A stretch of 64,000 nucleotides of DNA. It comes from Streptomyces alanosinicus (lineage in GTDB: Bacteria > Actinomycetota > Actinomycetes > Streptomycetales > Streptomycetaceae). The notes beneath the pieces were generated by a model. It made no database searches, was not told the DNA's origin, and saw nothing but the letters and a program-made list of their open reading frames with translations. Position numbers and translations under genes: made by a program. Location of the stretch: positions 1 to 64,000 of the forward strand of contig NZ_BMVG01000027.1 in NCBI RefSeq assembly GCF_014650595.1. Direction: 5' to 3'. This document shows, piece by piece, positions 8,984 to 17,785 of the stretch. Numbering within the stretch: the first letter of the stretch is position 1; every line of letters begins with the position of its first letter.

Positions 8984-10750
8984 TCACGCCCCTGCCGCGG
9001 TGTCGCCGTGCCAGGTCCGCCACAGGGCGGCATAGGCGCCGCCGGCCGTCACCAGGTCCTCGTGCCTGCCCAGCTCCGTCAGGCGGCCGTCCTCCATGAC
9101 GGCGACCCGGTCGGCGTCATGGGCCGTGTGCAGACGGTGCGCGATGGCGATGACCGTACGGCCCTGGAGGACGGCGGCGAGCGCGCGTTCGGCGTGCCGG
9201 GCCGTCGCCGGGTCCAGCAGGGCGGTCGCCTCGTCCAGGATCACGGTGTGCGGGTCGGCCAGCACCACCCGGGCCAGGGCGAGTTGCTGCGCCTGGGAGC
9301 CGTCGGTGGCGCAGCCGCCCTCGCCGAGCCCGGTGTCGAGGCCGTCCGGCAGCGCACGGACCCAGTCGTCGGCCCCGACCGCGGTGAGCGCCGCCCACAG
9401 GCCGGCGTCCGTCGCCTCCGGCTCGGCGATCAGCAGGTTGTCGCGGACCGAGCCGAGGAAGACATGGTGCTCCTGCGTCACCAGTACCACCTGGCGGCGC
9501 AGCACCTCCGGCTCCAGTTCGGCGACCGGCACCCCGCCGACCGTCACCGTGCCGCTCCCGGGCCGGTCGATGCCCGCGAGCAGCCGGCTGAGCGTCGTCT
9601 TCCCGGCGCCGGAGGGGCCCACCACCGCGAGCCGCTCCCCGGGCCGTACCGTCAGGTCCACCCCGCGCAGCACCTCGCCGCCCCGCTCGTACGAGTACCG
9701 CACCCCGCGCACGTCGATCCGGTCGTCCGCCGGAACCGGCGAGCCGGCCGCACTCTCCCCGCGCGGTGCCTGCGCCAGCCCTTCCACACGGGCGAACGAG
9801 GCGCTGCTGGACTGCAGTTGCTCCACCCGCATCAGGATCTCGTCGAGCGGCTCGGTGAACTGCCGCAGATACAGCGCCGCGGTCACCACCGCGCCGACCC
9901 CGATCGCAGCGCGCTGGTGCAGCCACCCGCCGAGCAGCAGCACACCCGCCACGGGCACGGTGTACGTCACCTCGACCGCCAGGAAGAACACCGTCCGCAG
10001 GGACAGGGTGTACAGCCGGGTACGGAGGGACCGCTCCAGGGCGTCCCGGCTCGCCGCGATGCGCCGCCCGCGCAGCCCGAACGCCTCGACGGTCCGGGCC
10101 CCGGCCGCCGTGGCGGCGACGATCTCCGCGACCTCGGACGTGGCCGCGCCCTCCGCGAGATAGCCGTCCCGGGCCCGCCGCAGATACCAGCGCAGCGCCA
10201 GCCAGATCGGCGTCAGTCCGAGCACCCCGAACGCCCCGAGCACCGGGTCGAGCGCGAACACCGCGACCAGTACGAACAGCGCCTGCACGGTGTTGACCAG
10301 CAGCTCCGGGCCGACGTCGCGCAGCGTGGTGCCGACGACCGCCACGTCCGCCGTGCCGCGCGCCGTCAGATCGCCGGTGCCGGCCCGCTCCACCGTCGAC
10401 GCGGGCAGCGCCAGCACCCGCTCGACGTACTCCTCGCGCACCCGGGCCAGCGTCCGCTCCCCGAACCGGTACCCCACCAGGCGCGCCCAGCGGGCCAGCA
10501 GCACCTGCGCGAGCGCGCACAGCAGGATCCACACTGCGAGCCGGTCCACCGTGCCGACCCCGTGCCGGGCCCGCACCTCGTCGACGATCCGCCCGACCAG
10601 CCACGGCCCGACCAGCCCCGTCCCGGCCGCCAGCGCGTTCAGCACCAGCGCGGCGGCGAACGCCCGCCCGTCGGCGCGCACCAGCCGCAGCGCGGCGCGC
10701 CGCACCCGGCCCCGGTCCGCGACCGGCAGCAGCCCCTCGCCCGCCGTCAT
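8984..10750 (-). CDS. ABC exporter subunit (TMD-NBD) with intact Walker A/B but degenerate signature
   Basis: 588 aa half-transporter with a six-helix ABC-exporter membrane domain (about 25-310) and a nucleotide-binding domain. Walker A GPSGAGKTT (about 378-386) and Walker B VILDEATALLD (about 500-510) are intact, but the LSGGQ signature is TDGSQ (about 481). The start overlaps the stop of the upstream ABC gene by ATGA, so the two form one operon and surely one heterodimer. Its good Walker A would pair with the partner's canonical LSGGQ. Substrate is unknown; candidates are a drug, lipid or peptide. Confidence 0.9.
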   Translation of the reverse strand: MTAGEGLLPVADRGRVRRAALRLVRADGRAFAAALVLNALAAGTGLVGPWLVGRIVDEVRARHGVGTVDRLAVWILLCALAQVLLARWARLVGYRFGERTLARVREEYVERVLALPASTVERAGTGDLTARGTADVAVVGTTLRDVGPELLVNTVQALFVLVAVFALDPVLGAFGVLGLTPIWLALRWYLRRARDGYLAEGAATSEVAEIVAATAAGARTVEAFGLRGRRIAASRDALERSLRTRLYTLSLRTVFFLAVEVTYTVPVAGVLLLGGWLHQRAAIGVGAVVTAALYLRQFTEPLDEILMRVEQLQSSSASFARVEGLAQAPRGESAAGSPVPADDRIDVRGVRYSYERGGEVLRGVDLTVRPGERLAVVGPSGAGKTTLSRLLAGIDRPGSGTVTVGGVPVAELEPEVLRRQVVLVTQEHHVFLGSVRDNLLIAEPEATDAGLWAALTAVGADDWVRALPDGLDTGLGEGGCATDGSQAQQLALARVVLADPHTVILDEATALLDPATARHAERALAAVLQGRTVIAIAHRLHTAHDADRVAVMEDGRLTELGRHEDLVTAGGAYAALWRTWHGDTAAGA

Positions 10751-12513
10751 CGCACGGCCCCTTCCGGGTCCCGCTCCGGATCCTGCCCCGGACCCTTCTC
10801 TGTGTCCTTCGCTGTGTCCTGCTCCGTGTCCCGGGCGACGAGTGCCCGATAGCCCGGCTCCGCTGCCAGCAGCCGCCGGTGCGGTCCGCTCGCCGCGACC
10901 TTCCCGTCGACCAGGAACACGACCGTGTCCGCGCGGTCCAGCAGCAGCGGCGAGGTGGAGGTCACCACCGTCGTACGGCCCTCGCGCGCCGCGCGCAGCC
11001 GCCGGGCGACCGCCGCCTCCGTGTGCGCGTCCAGCGCCGAGGTCGGCTCCACGGCGAGCAGCACCTCGGGATCGGCGAGCAACGCCCGCACCAGCCGCAC
11101 CCGTTGCCGCTGTCCGCCGGAGAGGCTGCGGCCCTGCCCGGCCACCGTCGACTCCGGCCCGCCCGGCAGTGCGCGTACGACGTCCTCGGCGGCGGCCGCG
11201 TACAGCGCCCGGGCGAGCGCCGCCTCGTCGGGGGTGTGCCCGGTGGCCACGACCTCGCGCAGCGGCCCGGCGAACAGATCGGCCTCGTTGTCCGCGACCA
11301 GGATCCGCCGCCGTACGTCGTCGAGCGGGACCGCGTCGAGCCGTACCGCACCCCAGGTGGCATCGGTCGGCCCGAACCGGCCGAGCCGGTCGACCACGGC
11401 GGCGGCCTCGGCGGGCCGGGCCGCGGCCAGCGCGGTGAGCCGGCCCGGCACCACCCGCACCCCGGACACCGGTTCGTGCAACTCGGCCGGCCCCTCGGGC
11501 GCCGGGTGGATGCCGTCGTCCGGCGCCGGCTCCAGCCGCAGCAGCCGGACGATCCGGCGGGCGGCCACCACGCCCCGGTTCATCTGGTAGCTCATCTCCA
11601 CGAAGAAGGCCACCGGACCCACCAGCACCGCCACATAGCCGTACACCGACACCAACTCGCCGATGCTGACAGCCCCTTGGGCGGCGAGCCGGGCCGCCAG
11701 CCAGGTCACCACGGCCAGGAACAGGGTGGGCAGCCCCACGCCGAGCGCCTGCACCCAGCTGGCCACCGCGCCCACCCGGTAGCCCTGCGCGCGCAGCCGC
11801 CGCGAGTCCGTGCGGAAGGCATCCGCGAACAGCCCCTTGCCGCCGAGCCCGTTGAGCACACGCAGTCCGCCCGCGAGATCCCCGATGCGCGCCGTCAGCA
11901 CCCCCTGCCGCTCCCGGTACCCGCTCTCCGTGCCCTGCAGCCGCAGCGTCAGCGGCCCCGTGACCAGCGCGATCACCGGCAGCCCCAGCAGGACGACGGC
12001 GGCCAGCGGCACCGAGATCGTGAGCAGCAGTCCGGCCACCACCGCATAGACGACGGCCGAGCCGACGCCCGGACCGACCACGGTCATCGCCTGCGCGATG
12101 GTCTGTACGTCGCCCACCCCGATCGTCACCACCTCACCGGCCCCCGCCCGGCGCGGCAGCACCGCCCCGAGCCGCACCACCTGGCCCACGACCACCTTCA
12201 CCGTGCGGAAGTTGGCGTCCATCCGCACCCGGGTCATCGTGCGGTGCCGCATGATGCTCAGCCACGCGTTCACCGAGCCGAGCACGAACATCGTCCCGGC
12301 CCAGCCGGCCAGCACCCCGAGCCGCCCCGGCACCAGCCCGTCGTCCACGGCCCGCGCCATCAGATACGGCTGCGCGGCCAGCAGCACCATCCACACACTG
12401 CCGAGCAGCGCCCCGGCCACCGCCCGCCCCGGCTGGCGCAGCACCAGCCACCACAGAAAGTGCCACCCTCCGCGGATGTCGGGCGTGCCCGGATCCTCGT
12501 ACGCGTCGATCAC
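10747..12513 (-). CDS. ABC exporter subunit (TMD-NBD) lacking Walker A but with intact LSGGQ
   Basis: 588 aa from GTG 12513, chosen because GGGGGA lies seven bases upstream; the frame is open to 12618 without family similarity. The membrane domain (about 20-310) is normal. The NBD has lost its P-loop: where GxxGxGKS/T should be (about 350-368) the protein reads GRLTALAAARPAE. Walker B is LLAVEPTSALDA, with the usual Asp before the Glu replaced by Val. The signature LSGGQRQR (about 461) is perfect. The reading frame is uninterrupted, so this is a specialised subunit and not a pseudogene. A C-terminal tail carries repeated acidic/polar residues (DTEQDTAKDTEKGP). First gene of the two-gene operon. 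Confidence 0.9.
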   Translation of the reverse strand: MIDAYEDPGTPDIRGGWHFLWWLVLRQPGRAVAGALLGSVWMVLLAAQPYLMARAVDDGLVPGRLGVLAGWAGTMFVLGSVNAWLSIMRHRTMTRVRMDANFRTVKVVVGQVVRLGAVLPRRAGAGEVVTIGVGDVQTIAQAMTVVGPGVGSAVVYAVVAGLLLTISVPLAAVVLLGLPVIALVTGPLTLRLQGTESGYRERQGVLTARIGDLAGGLRVLNGLGGKGLFADAFRTDSRRLRAQGYRVGAVASWVQALGVGLPTLFLAVVTWLAARLAAQGAVSIGELVSVYGYVAVLVGPVAFFVEMSYQMNRGVVAARRIVRLLRLEPAPDDGIHPAPEGPAELHEPVSGVRVVPGRLTALAAARPAEAAAVVDRLGRFGPTDATWGAVRLDAVPLDDVRRRILVADNEADLFAGPLREVVATGHTPDEAALARALYAAAAEDVVRALPGGPESTVAGQGRSLSGGQRQRVRLVRALLADPEVLLAVEPTSALDAHTEAAVARRLRAAREGRTTVVTSTSPLLLDRADTVVFLVDGKVAASGPHRRLLAAEPGYRALVARDTEQDTAKDTEKGPGQDPERDPEGAVR

Positions 12514-12624
12514 CGTCGTCCCCCGGTCGGCTCGCCCCCGCTGGGAAACCCCGAATTTATCGGGACCGGGGACACCGGCTCCATCGAATATCGCGGGGAC
12601 CAGGCCCCACGGCAGCATGGGACG

Positions 12625-13101
12625 ATGACCGCCATGGCAGGTCAGATCTGGGTGTCACTCATATCGTTGGGCGGCGTCGTCCTCGGCGGCTTGTTGTCCT
12701 ACCTCGTCCAGCACCGGACCCAGCTGTCGGCGGAACGTGCCGAACAGCAGCGGCAGCGGATCGCGTTGTCGGAGACCCGGCGCGCGGAGCGGCTGGCGCT
12801 GCTGGAGCGGTTCATCGAGGCATCGGCGGAGGCGGAACGATGCGCCTACACCCGGCCGTCCGAGTGGGACGACACCGATGACTGGTACCTCGTGACCCGG
12901 GACGTCATGTCCAGGTTCTGGGTCGCGGACCGGCTCCTGCGCGTCCAGTTCCCCCGGCCTCTGCCCGACGCCGCACACGCGCACTTCCTCGACCTCAACA
13001 GGACCGTGTGGCAGGGCCTGCCCGACGGTGAGAGCGTGCGGGACTACCTTGAGGGAAACCGGTCGGCGTTTCTCGACGCGGCCCGTGAGGTCATGGGGTA
13101 G
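12625..13101 (+). CDS. small protein with an N-terminal membrane anchor and coiled coil, unknown function
   Basis: 158 aa. One N-terminal transmembrane helix (about 7-27, WVSLISLGGVVLGGLLSYLV), then a Gln/Arg/Glu-rich helix (about 30-72) likely to be a coiled coil, then a globular tail. This layout recurs in many Streptomyces proteins of unknown role. Start ATG 12625; ATG 12634 is an alternative in the same frame. It is divergent from the ABC exporter, with a 111-bp shared promoter region. No catalytic motif is recognised. Confidence 0.75.
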   Translation: MTAMAGQIWVSLISLGGVVLGGLLSYLVQHRTQLSAERAEQQRQRIALSETRRAERLALLERFIEASAEAERCAYTRPSEWDDTDDWYLVTRDVMSRFWVADRLLRVQFPRPLPDAAHAHFLDLNRTVWQGLPDGESVRDYLEGNRSAFLDAAREVMG

Positions 13102-13125
13102 CGCACCGCCGGTCAGCAGTGCGGC

Positions 13126-13770
13126 TCAGCCCAGGATCCCGCGGTCGTACCCCGCCGCCACCGCCGCCGCCCGGTCGTTGACGCCGAGTTTGGTGTAGAG
13201 GTGGGTGAGGTGGGTCTTGACCGTGGCCTCGCTGATGAAGAGTTCGCGGGCGATCTCGCGGTTCGAGGTGCCCCTGGCGACCAGGGCCAGGACCTCGCGT
13301 TCGCGGGCGGAGAGGGGCTCGTCGCCGGGCCGGCGGGGAGTGCGGACCGCGAGGACCAGGCGGGAGGCGACGGCCGGGGAGAGGACGGTTCGGCCCTCGG
13401 CGGCGGCGCGGACGGCGGTGAACAGCTCGTCGCGCGGGGCGTCCTTCAGCAGATAGCCCGTCGCGCCCGCCTCGATCGCGGGCAGGGTGTCGGAGTCGGT
13501 GTCGTACGTGGTGAGGACCAGCACCTTGGCGCGGGCGCCGCGCCGGGTCAGCTCGCGGATCGCGTCCACCCCGGAACCGCCGGGCATCCGCAGGTCCATG
13601 AGGATCACATCCGGGTCCAGGGCCGCGGCCCGCTCCACCGCCGCCGTGCCGTCCGGGGCCTCGCCGAGCACGGTGAATCCGGGGGCGGACTCGAACATGC
13701 CGCGCAGGCCGTCGCGGACCACGGGGTGGTCGTCCACGATCAGGAGGGAGATGGGGGCGTCAGTGGTCAT
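13126..13770 (-). CDS. LuxR-family (NarL-type) response regulator
   Basis: 214 aa. The receiver domain (about 6-122) has the acidic pair DDHPVV, phospho-acceptor Asp in VILMDLRMPG (about 58), the conserved Thr in VLTTYD and Lys in LLKDAPR. The HTH_LuxR domain (about 148-210) reads LSAREREVLALVARGTSNREIA then ATVKTHLTHLYTKLGV. The start overlaps the end of the upstream kinase gene by 11 bp. As the last gene of an operon with an ABC-2 exporter, it most likely controls that exporter's expression. Confidence 0.93.
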   Translation of the reverse strand: MTTDAPISLLIVDDHPVVRDGLRGMFESAPGFTVLGEAPDGTAAVERAAALDPDVILMDLRMPGGSGVDAIRELTRRGARAKVLVLTTYDTDSDTLPAIEAGATGYLLKDAPRDELFTAVRAAAEGRTVLSPAVASRLVLAVRTPRRPGDEPLSAREREVLALVARGTSNREIARELFISEATVKTHLTHLYTKLGVNDRAAAVAAGYDRGILG

Positions 13771-15046
13771 CGCGCACCAACGGTACGCGAGCCGACACCG
13801 CCGTGCCGCAGCCCGGTTCCGACTCGACCGTGAGGGAGCCCGCGATGCGTTCGGCACGGGCCCGCATGCCGTCCAGACCGAAGCCGCCGGTGGGGGTCCC
13901 CCCGCTCGAGCGAAGCCGAGAGTGGGGGACGGTGCGTCGCGGTACGGCGGCCGGGTCGAAGCCGGTGCCGTCGTCACGGATGTCCAGCGTGACCTCGTCG
14001 CCCATGAAGGACAGGGTCACCCCGACCCGGGCCGGGCGGGCGTGCCGGGCCGCGTTGGACAGGGCCTCCTGGCAGATGCGCAGAAGGGTCGCCGCGACCT
14101 CGTCGTGCAGCTGCTCGATGGTGCCGGTGACCGTGAAGTCGGCGCGCGCACCGGTGCGTTCGCCCCACTCCGTGACCGTCTTCTTCAGTGCCTCCGGCAG
14201 CCCGTCGACGGCGAGGGCGACCGGCGTGAGGTTGTGCACCGAGCGGCGGGCCTCGCCGAGGCTGTGCCGGGCGAGGCCGGAGGCGCGCTCCAGGTGGGTG
14301 CGGGCCGTGTCCAGGTCGGGGGCGTTCGCCACCACCTGGAGCTGGGCGATGATCCCGGTCAGGCCCTGGGCGATGGTGTCGTGGATCTCGGCGGCGAGCC
14401 GGCGGCGCTCGTCGGCGACGCCCGCCTCCCGGGCCTGGACGAGGAGCTGGGCGTGCAGGGCCGCGTTCTCGTCCAGGGCCTGCTGCAACGCCGTGTTGGT
14501 GCGCTCCAGTTCGGCGATGATCCCGGCCTGGGCCTGGGTGAGGGCCTGTTCCTGCCGGCCGAACCGGGTGAAAACGGAGACCAGTCCGAGGTTGGCGCCG
14601 AAGACCACGACGAAACCCGTCCACGCCAACAGCCCCTGTGGCGGCAGCCCGCCGATCTGGCTGCCGGCCATGGTGATCGCGGTCAGGCAGAGTCCCGGCA
14701 TGACCAGCCGGCGCGGCAGATGCCGGTCGGCGCTGTAGTAGCCGGCGGCGGCGTAGAAGGCGAAGAACGGGTTCAGCCAGGCGAGGACGAAGCCCAGTGC
14801 CCAGCGCGTGAAGTACAGCGCCGCGCTCCACCGGTTCGGTCCCGGCGTGTTCTGCCTCGCCCGCCCCAGGCGCATCTGGAGCGGCACGGCGGTGACCGCC
14901 AGCGCGCCGGCCGCGTACATCTCGTCCCGTGTCATGCCGAGCGCGCGGGCCGCGCCCGCCGCCGTCACGACCGACACGGCGAGCAGCACGTAGGGTCCCC
15001 AGGAGTCGAAGAAGACCCGGCGCAGCGGTTCCACGGTGTTCGTCAT
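13760..15046 (-). CDS. HisKA_3 sensor histidine kinase with an in-frame palindromic repeat
   Basis: 428 aa. N-terminal membrane region (about 20-165, four to six helices), a short coiled coil, then the dimerisation/phospho-acceptor box with AAEIHDTIAQGLTG (His about 235). The ATPase domain has the N box ICQEALSNAARHA and the G-box region DDGTGFDP...GFGLDGMRARAE. Between these last two, about residues 372-386 are encoded by a 41-bp copy of a common Streptomyces palindromic repeat, adding roughly 15 residues (VPHSRLRSSGGTPTG) to the ATP lid. The frame is kept. Start ATG 15046 follows the permease by 50 bp; the cognate regulator is downstream with overlap. Confidence 0.92.
   Translation of the reverse strand: MTNTVEPLRRVFFDSWGPYVLLAVSVVTAAGAARALGMTRDEMYAAGALAVTAVPLQMRLGRARQNTPGPNRWSAALYFTRWALGFVLAWLNPFFAFYAAAGYYSADRHLPRRLVMPGLCLTAITMAGSQIGGLPPQGLLAWTGFVVVFGANLGLVSVFTRFGRQEQALTQAQAGIIAELERTNTALQQALDENAALHAQLLVQAREAGVADERRRLAAEIHDTIAQGLTGIIAQLQVVANAPDLDTARTHLERASGLARHSLGEARRSVHNLTPVALAVDGLPEALKKTVTEWGERTGARADFTVTGTIEQLHDEVAATLLRICQEALSNAARHARPARVGVTLSFMGDEVTLDIRDDGTGFDPAAVPRRTVPHSRLRSSGGTPTGGFGLDGMRARAERIAGSLTVESEPGCGTAVSARVPLVRDDH
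13890..13930. repeat. dispersed Streptomyces palindromic repeat inside the kinase gene
   Basis: A 41-bp element with outer arms GTGGGGG/GTCCCCC and CTCGAGCGAAGCCGAG in the centre. I recall this motif as a very common intergenic repeat in Streptomyces genomes, such as S. coelicolor and S. avermitilis. Here it sits inside a coding sequence in a translatable phase, at the ATP-lid region of a histidine kinase. Confidence 0.75.
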
Positions 15047-15096
15047 GCCCTCAGTGTCCGGCACGGCTCGCTCCCCCCCCGGGGGGCTCTCCCCGC

Positions 15097-15831
15097 TCAC
15101 TCCCAGCGGAACCAGCGCGCGGCACCGGCCGTCAGCAGTACCGTCCACAGGACGAGCACGCCGAGGTGCGCCCAGCCGGGCCAGTGCCCGGAGGCCGCCT
15201 CGTTCAGGGCGCGGGCCGCCGCGCCGAACGGGGTCAGCTGGACCACCCGGGCCAGCGTGTGCGGCATGGACTGGATGGGCAGCCAGACCCCCGCACAGAA
15301 CATCATCGGGAAGAACACGGCCGAGCCGATCGCGCTCGCGATCTTCGTGGTCCGGGACAGCGCCGAGACGACGTTGCCGAGGGCGAGCGCGGCCGCCGCG
15401 GCGAGCAGCAGGGCGAGCAGATAGCCGGCCGGCTGCTGAGGCAGTGTCACATCGAAGGCGACACGGCCGACCACGACGACGAGCAGCGCCGAGGCCAGGG
15501 CGACCACGCCCTGCACGAGCATGTGCGCCGACAGCAGGGCGGAGGGCCGTACCGGAGTGGCGGACATCCGGCGCAGGATGCCCCGCTCCCGGTAGCCGGT
15601 CAGGGCCTGCGGCAGCGCCTGCACCCCCGACATGAGCAGGGCGACCAGCACGGCCACCGGCACATAGGCGTCGATGGGCCGCAGCCCGCCCATCGATGTG
15701 TCGACGTGCCGGAACGAGGGGATCGAGCCGAGGATCACCAGCAGCAGCGTCGGGAACAGAAAGATCCAGAACCAGGCCGCGGGCTCGCGGCGGAACAGAC
15801 GGAACTCGGTGCGCAGCACGGCGGTGTTCAT
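15097..15831 (-). CDS. ABC-2 type transporter permease
   Basis: 244 aa with six predicted membrane helices. The family marker is the central GYRERGILRRMSATPVRP loop seen in drug/lipid ABC-2 permeases, followed by helices starting at LLSAHMLVQG and ending with ARWFRWE. Its ATG overlaps the stop of the ATPase gene by 4 bp (ATGA). Together with the ATPase it forms a DrrA/DrrB-like exporter. Substrate unknown; such exporters next to HisKA_3/LuxR pairs often act on antibiotics or cell-envelope-active agents. Confidence 0.92.
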   Translation of the reverse strand: MNTAVLRTEFRLFRREPAAWFWIFLFPTLLLVILGSIPSFRHVDTSMGGLRPIDAYVPVAVLVALLMSGVQALPQALTGYRERGILRRMSATPVRPSALLSAHMLVQGVVALASALLVVVVGRVAFDVTLPQQPAGYLLALLLAAAAALALGNVVSALSRTTKIASAIGSAVFFPMMFCAGVWLPIQSMPHTLARVVQLTPFGAAARALNEAASGHWPGWAHLGVLVLWTVLLTAGAARWFRWE

Positions 15832-16748
15832 GCCGCGGCCTCCTCGGTGTGGTCACGGGTCAGGTCGAGGAACGCGTCGTCCAGGGTGGCGTCGGTGACG
15901 CGCAACTGGTGCGCGGTGATGTGATGGCGGGCGAGCAGCGAGATGACCGCGTCGACCGTCTCGTCGGTGCCGGTGAGGGTGATCCGGCCGTCCCGGTGCT
16001 CCACGGAGGCCAGCGCGGGCAGCCCGGTCAGCTCCCGTTCGTCCAGCGGCGCCGACGGTGTGAAGGACACGACGGTGGCCCCGGCGGAACGCCGGATGAG
16101 ACCGGCCGGTGTGTCCAGCGCCGCGACCCGCCCCTTGTCGATGACCGCGATACGGTCGCAGAGCCGCTGCGCCTCCTCCATGAAGTGGGTGACGAGCAGC
16201 ACGGTCACCCCGCTCGCCCGGACGTCCTCGATGAGCTGCCAGGTGTCGCGGCGGGCGCGCGGGTCGAGGCCGGTGGTCAGCTCGTCCAGCACCACGACGC
16301 GGGGACTGCCGATGAGCGCCAGCGCGATGAACAGACGCTGCTGCTGCCCGCCGGACAGCTTGCCGAACCGGGTGCCCAACTTGGGCGTAAGGCCCAGGCG
16401 TTCGGCCAGCGGCCGCCAGTCGGCCGGGTTCGGATAGAAGGCGGAGTACAGCTCCAGCGCCTCCCGCACGGTGAGCTTGGCCTGCAGTTCGCTCTGCTGG
16501 AGCTGGGCGCCGAGGATCCTGGCGACCTCGTCGTGGTCGGCGACGGGGTCGAGACCGGCGACCCGGATCCGGCCGCCGTCGGGGACGCGCAGCCCTTCGA
16601 CGCACTCCACGGTGGTGGTCTTGCCGGCGCCGTTCGGGCCGAGGATCCCGAAGATCTCGCCCTCCTCGACGGTGAAGGAGACGCCGTCGACGACGGCCCG
16701 GCCGCCGTACGACTTGCGCAGTTCGGTGACTTCGATGACGGATGGCAT
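15828..16748 (-). CDS. ABC-2 type transporter ATP-binding protein (DrrA-like)
   Basis: 306 aa. Walker A GPNGAGKTTT (about 38-47), Q-loop, signature LSGGQQQRL (about 140), Walker B VVVLDELTTGLDP with Leu in place of the usual Pro (common in this subfamily), and switch His in LLVTHFMEEAQ. The C-terminal domain (about 225-306) is typical of DrrA-like ATPases. Start ATG 16748. It heads a four-gene leftward operon: ATPase, permease, kinase, regulator. The upstream region is the degraded cyclase remnant, so the promoter must lie in about 60 bp or further back. Confidence 0.92.
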   Translation of the reverse strand: MPSVIEVTELRKSYGGRAVVDGVSFTVEEGEIFGILGPNGAGKTTTVECVEGLRVPDGGRIRVAGLDPVADHDEVARILGAQLQQSELQAKLTVREALELYSAFYPNPADWRPLAERLGLTPKLGTRFGKLSGGQQQRLFIALALIGSPRVVVLDELTTGLDPRARRDTWQLIEDVRASGVTVLLVTHFMEEAQRLCDRIAVIDKGRVAALDTPAGLIRRSAGATVVSFTPSAPLDERELTGLPALASVEHRDGRITLTGTDETVDAVISLLARHHITAHQLRVTDATLDDAFLDLTRDHTEEAAA

Positions 16749-16807
16749 GACATGAGAATCCCGTTCCGGCGGGGCCCGGCACATCGGCCGGCCCGCTCGA
16801 AGCGGCA

Positions 16808-17162
16808 TCAGCCGATCGGTTGATGCCGGGCTACGACCCCTCGTGACCAGGGTGTGGGGGGTATCCAGCCCAGTTGGACGGCCTGGCCGAGGTCGTCGTG
16901 GTTGGCCCAGTGCTCGATCAGCCGCCCGTCGGCGATGCGGCACCAGTGGGTCTGGGGGACGGAGAAGGTCTTCCCGGTCGGGGGGAAGGCCCCGTCGGGC
17001 CGGGCGTTCTCGTCGTAGGTGACGAACGTGCCCGTGTGGCGGGCCGACTTCGAGGCGCTCATCCACCCCGAGGCGGTCAACCGGGAGAGCCGAGCCGCCG
17101 TCGGCCATCAGCCGCAGACAGCGGATCGCGAGGTCGCGCGGGCTGAGCTGGGAATCGGTCAT
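16808..17162 (-). pseudogene. SnoaL-like/ester cyclase remnant with an internal inversion and deletion
   Basis: Minus-strand reading from ATG 17162 gives an N-terminus MTDSQLSPRDLAIRCLRLMA. A different minus frame further on gives a good C-terminal half (HTGTFVTYDENARP, FPPTGKTF, THWCRIADGRLIEHWANHDD, LGQAVQLGWIPPTP), characteristic of SnoaL-like cyclases. The expected middle is not present on the minus strand. Instead bases 17043-17095 read ADFEALIHPEAVNRESRAA on the PLUS strand, which is the missing family segment. A short inversion plus loss of about 40-50 codons therefore explains the locus. It cannot make the intact protein. Confidence 0.75.
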
Positions 17163-17239
17163 GATCGGGTCCTCTCCGCAAGCGTCGGCGCTGCCCGCAG
17201 GGTCGCCGGACGGCATGTCAACCGGCTTACAGCGAGCCG

Positions 17240-17785
17240 TCACGGCCACCCGGGCAGCGCGGTGACGGCGTCGGTGAACAGCGTGACCATCTCGTCCCGG
17301 GCCAGGGGAGCGCTGCGCACGGGAGGCAGCGACGCGAGCAGTCGGGTCACCCGGTTCTCCAGGCGCGGTCCGGCGAACCGCCGGCAGCGGCCGGGATCGG
17401 TGCCGCTCCGTGCGGCGTGGTCGGTGACGGCGGCGTGCAGCCGCGCCGCGGTCTCGGGGACACCGAGGACGGCCAGGGCGACGACGCCCGCGTGGAGCGC
17501 GCCGAGTTCGTCGGAGCCGTTCGGCTGCCGCTCGAACACGGCGACCGCGCGCACCAGGAGATCGAGGGCCCGGCGCGCGCCTTCGCGGGCCCCTGCCGGA
17601 CCGGCCGGCAGATACCAGGCCGGCTGGAGATCGCTGATGGCTTCCCCCGAGGTGAAGCCGGACCGCGCGGCGATCGAGCGTGCCCTGGTCAGGGTCGCGA
17701 CGACGGCCGGCATGTCCCCGTCCTGGAAGTGGACCAGGGCGATGCCCCACAGCGCCGACCAACGACGGGATCTTCGGCGGCACGG
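17240..17785 (-). pseudogene. 5'-truncated remnant of a regulatory (TPR-like) protein
   Basis: An open frame without a suitable start runs from an in-frame TGA (17786-17788) to the stop at 17240. The best part begins WSALWGIALVHFQDGD and continues into helical repeats (AWYLPAGPAG, ALDLLVRAVAVFER, LHAGVVALAVLGV) ending FTDAVTALPGW. It looks like the C-terminal helical-repeat region of a large transcriptional regulator (AfsR/LuxR-LAL type), but I cannot name the family firmly. Upstream coding sequence is gone. An ATG at 17713 would give 157 aa but truncates the conserved helix, so I treat it as a remnant. Confidence 0.5.

Noticed and set aside
10747..12513. ABC subunit as pseudogene
   Set aside because: The frame is intact and its signature motif is perfect while the partner's is degenerate, so specialisation fits better than decay.
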